From Ruminiclostridium papyrosolvens DSM 2782 (GTDB taxonomy: Bacteria > Bacillota > Clostridia > Acetivibrionales > DSM-1351), in NCBI RefSeq assembly GCF_029318685.1, contig NZ_CP119677.1, positions 2,533,001-2,597,000 of the forward strand: a stretch of 64,000 nt of DNA. The letters are read 5' to 3'. Shown here piece by piece: positions 29,287-41,200 of this stretch. Made by a program: the position numbers and the translations under genes. The number at the start of each line of letters is the position of its first letter. The stretch's first letter is position 1. The notes beneath the pieces are model-generated. The model saw only the letters and a list, made by a program, of their open reading frames with translations. It ran no database searches and was not told the origin of the DNA.

Positions 29287-32200
29287 CTACCCCCCTATGT
29301 CCATAATTGAATTTTTAAACTGATCTTCTGATATATCGCCTCTTAATATTTTTTGAATAATATCTTCGTAATCTTTATTAATTTCAGACATTTCACTATA
29401 TATCGCAGAATCATTGTGATCAAAAGCAAAATTAATATTATGATCAAAGGCATACTTGGGTAATTTTATCAAAGGGATTTCGGAATTATGGTTCAATTGC
29501 TTAAAATCTACTTCCAACCCCTTCACCCAATATTGGGCAACTTTCCTTAAATTTTTCTTTTCCAAGGCTTGCTGGATCATTGTTGAGTCTAAACAACTAG
29601 TATCAGATGAAATATCTATCGAGGTATAAATCCCTGGATCTGTCAATCCCTGACCGGTTTGGAGAAAATTTAATTTTTCTAAAAGCTCGGTGATAGACGA
29701 TACTACAATCGCAACTCTATGCTCCAGATTATGGTTGGTTATGTGCAATGACCGTTCAATATCTTCAATTTCCAGATGCAGATTCTTTGCTAAGAAAACC
29801 TGCATTTCTTCAAGATACTTCATCAGACTCCATTCTGTCCTGGCAGTAAAAATAATAAGGTATTCCTGCCGAGATGATATGCCTGGAACTTGAACAGAAG
29901 CTTCTTTTATAAATTCTTCTACAATCAAGTTGGTATAAGCCCCTCCAGCGCCAAAAGAGTTAATCATACTTCTTCGTGGCAGGCTCTCTCCTGTTTTGAA
30001 ATCCTTTAACTGGTTCCATGGCTCTATTGTTTCTTGAAGATAAAATGGGGTGTTTTCCAGCTTGATATTTGGGTTTCTGGGATTTGCGTTTATCGACGGC
30101 ACAAGGGTTTTATGTTTCAGCTGCAGGAGTACTTTACTGAGCTGAGATATACCGGAGGCAGCTTCCAAATGACCAAGGTTGGATTTTACAGAGCCTATTG
30201 CACAGTATTGTTTTTTACTGGTATGCTGGCTAAACGCATTGGCAAGAGCTATCAACTCAATGGGATCTCCCAGTTCCGAACCATTGGCTGCCGACTCAAC
30301 ATAACTGATAGTCAAGGGATCTATTCCAGCACGCTGGATAGAATTCAATATTAATTGCGCCTGCTGCTTCGGGTCAGGAGCAGTATAGACCTGTCGTCCC
30401 CCACTATGGTTGATAAAACTGCTTTTAATCACTGCATCAATACGATCATGATCTTGAATTGCCAGAGAGAGAGGTTTTAGCAGTACAGCCCCTACACCTT
30501 CTCCTGGAATATATCCATCACCAGTTCCAAAGCTTTTACTTTGGTTGCTACTTCCTAGAAATCTCGTCCGTTGTAATGAATCATACTTGGAAGGATCCAT
30601 GGTTAAATTAACCCCACCGGCGATCGCCATAGAGCATGTATTCTGTTTAAGACTCTCACAAGCGAGATGAATCGCAGTTAACGAACTGGAACAAGCAGAA
30701 TTGATTGAAATACTCGGTCCAGTGAGATTAAAGAAATGAGAGGTCCGATTAGCAATTTGCCAGTCAGTTCCATTTGAGTTTAGCAATGCAAGCTCTAGTG
30801 AGGGGATGCTCCATGGATACTGACTGTACATGGTGCCGACAAATACCCCAACCCCTTTTTGATATCTGGCTTGCAGTTCTTGTACTGCAAGTTTGGTATA
30901 GCCCGCATCCTCGAATGTTTCCCAGACAATCTCTAAAAACAATCTGATTTCCGGTGACAATTCCATGACTTGATTCTGGGCAATTTCAAACAAATGATGA
31001 TCAAATCGATTAATATTATCCAAAAAACCGCCATAATACTTCTTGTCCTGGTGGCGTAATTGCTCTCCCGACAACACTTGGGCTAACGAAGTGCTCCACC
31101 TTTTGTCAGGGGCTTCTGTAATACAATTGCGTCCTGCTTTTAAATGCTCCCATAGCTCTTCTAAAGTATTGGACAGGGGATAACGGCCACTAATGCCAAT
31201 AATGGCAATGTCGTTCCCCAACTCTTCTTTTTGTAATATGTGATCTGTTACCTGTAACTTAACAAAACGGGACTGTTTGTTAATATGTGGAAGCACAGTC
31301 ACATTTGTATCAATAAAAATATTTTGTTTTTCTTGCGATATTGGGCTAAATAATTTCTCCGAATGATTCTCAACAAGATAATCAACCAATTCCAGGGTAT
31401 TACTATATTCAAACAACAGGGTTTTTGAAAGCTCTCCAGTTACCTTTTCCAGCTCACGGATTATATTCATTTGCATAATAGAGTCAATTCCATACTTTTC
31501 AAACTGTGTTTCCAGGTTAATCCTTTCCTGAGTCAGACCAACTGCCTTAGCCACTATCTTTTTAACAAGATTTAAGGCCTCCTCTCTTATAGAATCCTCA
31601 GATACACTGACTTTTTCTTTGGGTTTCGTAATCTCGCAGGGAATTGAATCCACTTCTAGTGTTCCAAGGGTTGGCGAAGATTCTGTTGATCCGGATTCCC
31701 CATCCGGCACCCTGGCCGTGAATCCCTTCATACGCACACAAACCTTGCCATCCTCGTCGCAGAGGTCTATATCCAGCTTCTGCAGCCTGTCCCCTGCCTG
31801 ACTGCCCTCATTGCGGCGGACCAGAGCCCACATGGCAAAGAGGCAGCTTCCAAAGACTTCAAGCTCCTCCAGGGCAAATGGCAGAGCGGGCTTTCTGGGG
31901 GTATCGCTGTTGTATGGCATTATTTCGCCATCATTCATCATCAAGCACATTGAGGCCTGCTGAGCGGAATCCACCAAGCTGGGATGCAGTACAAACTGGT
32001 CTTTGGTGGCAACGACTGACGGTGGCAGTATGAGTTTAGCCAATACCTGGTTCTGCCCCAAATAGACCTGCTCAAGTCCCTGATGGGCAGGTCCGTAGTC
32101 AAACCCCATCGCCTTGAAGGCTTCGTAATATTGGAGAGAGGAAAGGGAGCTTGGGTTGCACTGTGCCTGCAAGGCAGATAAATTCAAGCCGGGAGTTTCC

Positions 32201-35200
32201 GGGGCAGTAGCCAGCACCGCCACTCCTTGGCTGTGCACTATCCGCTCCTCGCTCGCTTCCTTCGGCTCACTGTATATCTCGTAGGCAATCCGTCCTGTTT
32301 CCTCAGGGTACAGTCCGATATGTACCCTGACTGGCTGTTTCCCTACTTCGACGGGCCGCACCCAAGTAATGTTCTTCAAGCATATCCACGCCTTTTCCTC
32401 TTTCAGGGCTCCGGCTGCCTGCTCGACGGCCGCTCGGGCCATCTCCAGAGAGGCTGCTCCGGGCAGGAGACGCCGGCCTTGTACTATATGATCTGCCAGA
32501 AAGAACTCCCAGCCGGTAAATGTTGAAGTAAACCTTTGTTCGCAAAGGTCGGAGGTGTTTTGATGCAGCAGCGGATGTATGAAGGCTGCTGCAGGTAATG
32601 CAGTTGTTGGGCTGCCCACAATCCCGGACACCCAGTAACGCTCCCTGGCGAAGGGATAGGTCGGCAGACTGATACGGCATGGTTTGTTTTTGCCATAGAG
32701 TTTGTTCCAGTCAAAGCCCAGACCCTTAACCCAGAGATTCACAAGCTTTGCAAGCTTTCCTTTTTCCACCCAGACATCAGTAGCTTTTTGCATATCCTCA
32801 TCCGTTGTAAAAGCAGTAAGGGTCTCCTTGTTGCGACTGACCTGCCCGCGATACAAATCAGGAATGTCATCCCGACCTTCCAGACAGCCTTGCAGCTTCT
32901 CCTCAAGTTCTTTGATACTGCCCGCAATCACAGCAAGGCGCTCTTCCATGGCTTCTCGTCCTACCTGCAGCGTATAGGCAATGTCAGCCAGGTCGGTGTC
33001 GGAGAACCGCTGTGTCTGAATGGCGCTTAGCAATTGCTCCACCTGTTCGTGTAAACGGTCTGCATTCCTGGCGGAAAGCACGATAACAGCCGAGTTCCCA
33101 TTGGTGACCTGGAATTGAGGTCTTTTTTGTTTTGGAACATATTCCTCAATCACTACGTGGGCGTTTGATCCTCCAAATCCAAAGGAGCTCACACCGGCTC
33201 GCCGGGGAAGGTTTTGCCCCTTGGTATCTTGCAGAAATTTCCATTCCTTAGTTTCTTTAACTATGTAAAATGGGCTGTCCTGGAGTTGTATATATGGGTT
33301 AACTGTATCGCAATGAAGACTTTTAACCAGCGTTTTATGTTTCATTTGCAATAGTACTTTGATTACACCTGCAATTCCGGCGGCAAGCTCCAGATGACCG
33401 ATATTGCTCTTTACTGAACCCAACCCACAGTGAGTACTGATAACGTTGGAGTCTCCTGTGGTTTGATATAGTTCTTTGAAAGCTGCCTTCAATCCATTGA
33501 TTTCAATCGGGTCACCAAGCTCCGTTCCTGTTCCATGCGCCTCTATGTAAGTAACCGTTCTGGGATCTATTCCAGCCTTGGTGTACGCTGCGATCAATAA
33601 TTCCGCCTGGGCCTTGGGATTGGGAGCGGTCAAGGAAGTAGCCCTACCTCCGTGGTTCTCAGCGGTGCCTTTAATTATTCCGTAAATATTATCCCCAGCT
33701 TCTTCCGCATCCTTCAGCTTTTTAAGGAAAAGCATCCCCACCCCTTCTCCTCGCACATAGCCATTGGCTTTATTCGAAAAGGTTTTGCACCGCCCATCCT
33801 CACAGAGCATTCCAGCCTTATTAAAACTGATATAATTCTCTGGTGTCACTATCGTATTGACGCCTCCAGCTATAGCCATATCGCAGTCCCCATTCTGTAT
33901 GGCAACTACTGCCCGGTGGATTGCCACTAGCGAACTGGAACAGGCAGTTTCAATTGGTTCGCTTGGGCCATGAATATTGAGAAAATAGCTCATTCGGTTG
34001 GGTCCCACCGAAGGTACAATACCGGTGGAAGAATAGCCTTCAATTGGCACATTTGCTTGAGAAATCAATGCATTATAACCAGTGCCCGTTGTTGCCGCAA
34101 ATATCGCTGTTTGGCTTCCCGAGAGGCTCTCTGCGGCATAACCGGCATCTTCAATAGCCTTCCAGACATAAGTCATCAATAAACGCTGCTGCGGATCCAT
34201 AAGCTCGGCTTCTCTGGGAGAAATTCCGAAAAATAGGGGATCAAACTCAGCTACTCCGTCAATAAATCCGCCCCATTTGATGTTTGTTTTATTTATTTCT
34301 GTTAGGGGATCACCGTAATATTCTTGCCAGTTCCAACGGTCATTTGGGATTTCCATGATGCAATCCTGGCCTTCTATAAGGTTTCTCCAAAATTCATGTA
34401 CATCCCGGCTCTTAGGGAATACGCCGCTCATTCCCACAACCGCGATAGGTTCGGAGGCAGTCGGACCTGGCATTGAAACTGTTTCAACCGCTGCCTCCGC
34501 AAACCGTGCACGCCTTTTTTTTAGTATCGGGACCTCTTCCACTTCGTCTTCCGTGGCATATATATGGGTCACACTCTTGGCCTGTGCTGCAAATACACCT
34601 TTGTGTTCTTGTATCAGGTATTCTGCAAAACTATGGATGGTCGGGTACTCAAAAAAGATGGTGGGGGTAAGCTTGAACCCATATTCCTGGTTGAGCTTGT
34701 TGGTAAACTGAGTAAATGTAAGCGAATCAAACCCGTACTCGCTCAGCTCGGTATCCGCATCGATATCCTGGACTTTGGCCTTCAGCAATTTGGATACGGT
34801 CAGTTCAAGGGCAGACTGCAGCTTAATGAGCAAGCTGCCCTTGTCGATTCCTGTTGTAGTTTCAGATGCAGCAGGAGTTTTTTTAGGCTGTGGTTGAGCA
34901 GGTGCCACCAGCAGCAGCTTCTGCTTCATTTGTGCTGCATTGCCTTCCATCACCGCCATCTGAACCTGGCTGGAACCCAGACCCCGGTACAGAGCGCGGA
35001 TGCCGCTCCCTGTCTCCATGGCGACCATGCCCGTGCTTTGCCTCATTATCCTCTCGATCTCTGCATCGACACGCATCCCGCCCTCTTTCCATAACGGCCA
35101 GTTCAGTGACAACGTCCGACCGCAGCGTTGCTGCGAGCCCGCCAGTTCATTCCGGTAACCGGCATACGCATCCATGAAGGCATTGGCTGCCGCGTAGTCG

Positions 35201-38200
35201 GCCTGACCAGCGTTGCCCATGACTCCGGCTAACGAAGAAAAGAGGATGAAGAAGTCGAGGCTCTGGTCTTTGCTTGCCTCATCCAGGTTCACCGCTCCCA
35301 AAACCTTGGGGGCCAGAACCGACATGAACTCCTCTTTGGTTTTCTTTATGATGAAATTGTCCTTGATCACTCCGGCGGCATGAATGATGCCGTTGAGGCT
35401 GCCGAATTCATTTCTGATGCTTTGGATCAGGTCGGTAACAGCCTGTCTGTCGCTCACATCGACTTGCTTGTATGCGATGCGGGCACCCAGAGCCTCCAGT
35501 TCTTCAAGCCTGGCCTGCCTGTCTTCTCCCAGCGGAGTGCGACCGGCAAGGATTAGAGCAACACCCTTGGCTTTCTTGGCAATCTCTTTAGCAAATATGA
35601 GTCCCAGTCCACCGGCTCCTCCCGTAATCAAATAGACTCCCCCGGCTTTCCATGGAACGGTCTCTTCTTCCTCTGAAGCTTCAACTTCATTCCACCCGGC
35701 AACCAGACGTTTACCGGACTGATACCGGATTTGGCTGTCAAGGGGACATTGGCTGTTCTCCTGCAGCTTCTTTACAATCCTTCCGGAGTCTTCCCCAGGC
35801 TCCACTTCAATCATCTGTCCTGTCAGCTTCGGATTCTCCAGTTGAGCGGTTTTCAGCAAGCCGGAGAGTGCAAAGAAGAGCTGCTGTTCCTTCTGGGTGG
35901 AAATTACTATCTGAACCAGTATTTTGTCCTTGGACTTGTCCCTGAGGATATTTTTTATCTCCTCAAAGACTTGTGCAGTATATGTTTGAAACCGCTCACC
36001 GATCCCCTGCTGCGGGGATTGCAGGGCGAGGCAGTATATCTTGTCCATCCTGTCTGTAATGCTTTGAGGAGTAATTTCAGTCTGTTCGCAAAGAATCACC
36101 AGGTGCCGCCCATATTCATGGGACTGGACTTTCCCAGCCACGGCTTGTTCCCTCCAGCGGGGTTTGAGCATCAGTGTTCCATGAATTGCCGAAGATTCTG
36201 TTAATCCCGGTTCCCCATCTGTTACCCTGGCCGTGAATCCCTTCATCCGCACACACACCTTGCCTTCATCATCGCAGAGGTCGATATCCAGCTTCTGCAG
36301 TCTGTCCCCTGCCTGGCTGCCCTCACTGCGGCGAACCAAGACCCACATGGTGGGGAGGCAGCTTTCAAAGACTTCAAGCTCCTCCAGGGCAAAGGGCAGG
36401 GCGGGCCTTCCGGGGGTGTTGCTATTGTATGGCATTATTTCGCCATCATCCATCATCAAGCACATTGAGGCCTGCAGGGCGGAATCCATCAGGCTGGGAT
36501 GCAGTACGAACTGGTCTTTGGTGGCAGCCACTGACGGCGGCAGCATAAGCCTGGCCAATACCTGGTTCTGCCCTACATAGGCCTGCTCAAACCCGCGATG
36601 GGCAGGGCCGTAGTCAAACCCCATCGCCTTGAAGGCCTCGTAATATTGGTGAGAGGAAAGGGAGCTTTGGCTGCACTGTGCCTGTAAGGCAGATATGTTC
36701 AAGACAGGAGCCTTCCGGTCAGTGTCCAGCACAGCTACACCCTGACTGTGCACTATCGGTTCCGTGTCCGCTTCATCCGGCTCGCTGTAAATCTCGTAGG
36801 CAATCCAGCCCGTTTCCTCAGGGTATAGTCCGATATGTAACCTGACTGGCTGTTTCCCTACCTCAACAGGCCGCACCCAGGCAATGTTCTTCAGGCTTAT
36901 CCGCGTCTTCTCCTCTTTCAGGGCTCCGGCTGCCTGCTCGACTGCCGCCCGTGCCATCTCCAGACAGGCTACTCCAGGCAGGAGACGCCTGCCCTGCACT
37001 ACATGATCCGCCAGAAAGAACTCCCGTCCGGTAAATGTTGAAGTAAACCTCTGTTCGCAAAGGTCTGAGGTGTTTTGATGCAGCAACGGATGTATGAAGG
37101 CTGCTGCAGGTGCTGCCGTAGTTGGGCTGCTCTCAATCTCCGGCACCCAGTAACGCTCCCTGGCGAAGGGATATGTCGGCAGGCTGATACGGCAGGGCTT
37201 GGTATCGCCGTAGAGTTTACTCCAATCAAAGCTCAAACCCTTGACCCAGAGATTCACAAGCTTTGCATGCTTTCCTTTTTTCACCCAGACATCAATAGCT
37301 TTTTTCATGTCCTCATCCGTTGTAAAAGCAGTAAGGATCTCCTTGTTAGGCTTGACCTGCCCTCGAAACAAATCGGGGATGTCATCCCGGCCTTCCAGGC
37401 AGCCTTGCAGCTTCTCCTCAAGTTCTTTGATACTGCCTGCAATCACAGCAAGGCGCTCTTCCATGGCTTCGCGCCCCACCTGTAATGTATAGGCAATATC
37501 GGCCAGATCGATGTCGGAGAACCCTCGTGCCTGAATAGCGCTCAGGAGTCGCTCGACCTGCTCGTGGAGGCGGTCTGCATTCCTGGCGGACAGCACGATA
37601 ACAGCCGGACTCGCATTGGTGATCTGGAATTGGGGTCTTTTTTGTTTTTGAACATATTCTTCAATCACCGCGTGGGCATTTGATCCTCCGGCACCAAAAG
37701 AAGAGATGCCAGCAATTCTGGGATATTCTCTGGTTTCTCCATCAATCTTGAGCAGGGGTCTCTTCCATTCCGAAAGCTCCTGCTGGACAATAAAGGGGGT
37801 GCTGGTAAAATCAATATTGGGGTTCAGTACCTCGGAATGCAAGGATGGTACAATTTGACCATGCGAGAGCTGTAATAAAATCTTGGTTACGCCGGCAATA
37901 CCCGCCGCACTTTCGCAGTGCCCGATGTTGGATTTGGCAGATCCTATAGCGCAGTACTGTTTATCTTTTGAGTATTTCTGAAAGGCTTTTGTCAAGCCTG
38001 CAATCTCAATTGGGTCTCCCAGGGAGGTTCCAGTGCCATGAGCCTCAATGTAGCTGATCGTCCTGGGATTAATCCTCGCCTCTTTAAGGGCCTTTTCGAT
38101 AACGCTGGCCTGCGCGTTGGGGTTTGGGACTGAATACCCATTTGTTTTTCCCCCGTGATTAATAGCGGTTCCCTTGATGATTCCATATATATGATCACCA

Positions 38201-41200
38201 TCGACAATGGCTTTGGACAGTGGTTTGAGCAGCACCGCTCCCACGCCTTCTCCCGGCACGTAACCGTCTCCGCCTTGCCCGAAGCTTTCACAACGGCCTT
38301 GGCTGGATACAAACTTGCCTTGGCTGAGCATCAGGTATTTGTTGGGATGGATCGAGATATTGACGCCACCGGCGATTGCTATCTCGCATCCGCCCTGATT
38401 CAGGCTCTGGCAAGCCAGATGAATAGCAGTCAAGGATGAGGAGCACATGGTATCTACAACCATGCTGGGGCCGCAGAAATTACAAAAATAGGAAATTCGG
38501 TTGGCAATTGACGATGCATTCCCGTGAAGGGCAATCGGTCTGCCATGAATTTGCTCCTGAGCTCCATATAGCTGGTATTCTTCGTACATCACTCCCACGT
38601 AGACCCCTACGTTGCCTTCCGTTCCAAATCCGTTGTTCATACCAAGTGTTTCCCGGGTATAACCTGCATCCTCCAAGGTTTCAAAGACACATTGCAAAAA
38701 CAAACGCTCCTGAGGATCCATTAATTCTGCTTCTCGCGGTGATATATTAAAGAACAGGGGGTCGAATTGATCCACTCCATCCAGGAAGCCGCCCCATTTG
38801 CTGTAGGATTTTCCCGGCTTGTTCTTATCCTTGTCAAAGTATAGGTTGTAATCCCAGCGTTCTTTGGGGATCTCAGTGATGCAATCCTTGCCCTCTCGCA
38901 GGTTTTTCCACAAATTCTCTATGTTTTCCGCCCTGGGGTAGCGTCCAGAAAGGCCAATGATAGCAATATCCAAGGCCTCTTTTATATTTTCTTTTTTCTC
39001 CGCGGATTCTCTGTGCAGGGAGGCAAAACGTGGGCGCCTGCGGCTTTCCATGATCGGCTTTACTGATTCAGTGGCAGCATGAGCTTTTGAATTTTCGATA
39101 CTGACAACTTTCTCCTCAACTCCCACTAATGCTGTCAACAGGTCACTATAAGAATCAAGAAAGTACCCGGTTAGCTCCTTGATGTTTTGGTACTCGAAGA
39201 ACAGGGTCTTTGGCAGGGTACCAAAAATCTTTTCCAGTTGATTGGTCAATTGCATGACCATGATTGAATCGATCCCATACCTCTCCATTGGGGCATCCGC
39301 TTCGATGTGGTTCTCCGAGAGTTTGATAACTGATGAAATCAGCTTTTTAAAGTAATCTATAGCTTTTTCCTGCAGTAAATTCCGGTCAATGGAAGGAGCT
39401 GCTCTATTTACCTCGGCTGAAGAAACCACAGCTTCAGGCGATATTTGTAAAGCTTCTTCCGGAAAATGTTTCGCCAATACATCCATGTATTCTTGAGTCA
39501 GGTATTCTGCAAGACTGCTAAGAGTCCGGTGTTCAAAAAGTATAACGGTGGTAAGCTTGAGCCCATATTCCTGGTTAAGCTTGCTGGTAAACTGGGTCAA
39601 TGTAACCGAATCAAACCCATACTCGCTCAGCTCGGTATCCGCATCGATATCCTGGACCTTGACCTTGAGCAATATGGATACGATCAGTTCAAGCGCAGAC
39701 TGCAGCTTAATGAGCAAGCTGCCCGTATTGATTCCTGTTGTAGTTTCAGATGCAGCAGGAGTTTTTTGAGGTTGTGCAGCAGCAGGAGCCACCATCAGCA
39801 GCTTCTGCTTCATTTGTGCTGCATTGCCTTCCATCACTGCCATCTGAACCTGTCCCGAGCCAATGCCCCGATACAGGGCACGGATGCCGCTCCCTGTCTC
39901 CATGGCGACCATGCCCATGCTTTGCCTCATCATCCTCTTTGTCTCTTCATCGACACGCATCCCGCCCTCTTTCCATAACGGCCAGTTTAGCGACAATGTA
40001 CGACCGCAGCGTTGCTCCGAAACCTTCAATTCATTCCGGTAGCCGGCATACGCATCCATGAAGGCATTGGCTGCCGCGTAGTCGGCCTGACCAGCGTTGC
40101 CTATGACTCCGGCTAACGAAGAAAAGAGGATGAAGAAGTCGAGGCTCTGGTCTTTGCTTGCCTCATCCAGGTTCACCGCTCCCAAAACCTTGGGGGCCAG
40201 AACCGACATGAGCTCCTCTTTGGTTTTCTTTATGATGAAATTGTCCTTGATCACTCCGGCGGCATGAATAATGCCGTTGAGGCTGCCGAATTCATTCCTG
40301 ATGCTTTGGATCAGGTCGGTAACAGCCTGTCTGTCGCTCACATCGACTTGCCTGTATGCGATGCGGGCACCCAGAGCCTCCAGTTCTTCAAGCCTGGCCT
40401 GCCTGTCTTCGCCCAGCGGAGCGCGACCGGCAAGGATTAGAGCAACACCCTTGGCTTTCTTGGCAATCTCTTTAGCAAATATGAGTCCCAGTCCACCGGC
40501 TCCTCCCGTAATCAAATAGACTCCCTCGGCTTTCCATGGAACGGTCTCTTCTTCCTCTGAAGCTTCAACTTCATTCCACCCGGCAACCAGACGTTTACCG
40601 GACTGATACCGGATTTGGCTGTCAAGGGGACATTGGCTGTTCTCCTGCAGCTTCTTTACAATCCTTCCTGAGTCTTCCCCAGGCTCCACTTCAATCATCT
40701 GTCCTGTCAGCTTCGGATTCTCCAGTTGAGCGGTTTTCAGCAAGCCGGAGAGTGCAAAGAAGAGCTGCTGTTCCTTCTGGGTGGAAATTACTATCTGAAC
40801 CAGTATTTTGTCCTTGGACTTGTCCCTGAGGATATTTTTTATCTCCTCAAAGACTTGTGCAGTATATGTTTGAAACCGCTCACCGATCCCCTGCTGCGGG
40901 GATTGCAGGGCGAGGCAGTATATCTTGTCCATCCTGTCTGTAATGCTTTGAGGAGTAATTTCAGTCTGTTCGCAAAGAATCACCAGGTGCCGCCCATATT
41001 CATGGGACTGGACTTTCCCAGCCACGGCTTGTTCCCTCCAGCAGGGTTTGAGCATCAGTGTTCCATGAATTGCCGAAGATTCTGTTAATCCCGGTTCCCC
41101 ATCTGTTACCCTGGCCGTGAATCCCTTCATCCGCACACACACCTTGCCTTCATCATCGCAGAGGTCGATATCCAGCTTCTGCAGTCTGTCCCCTGCCTGG

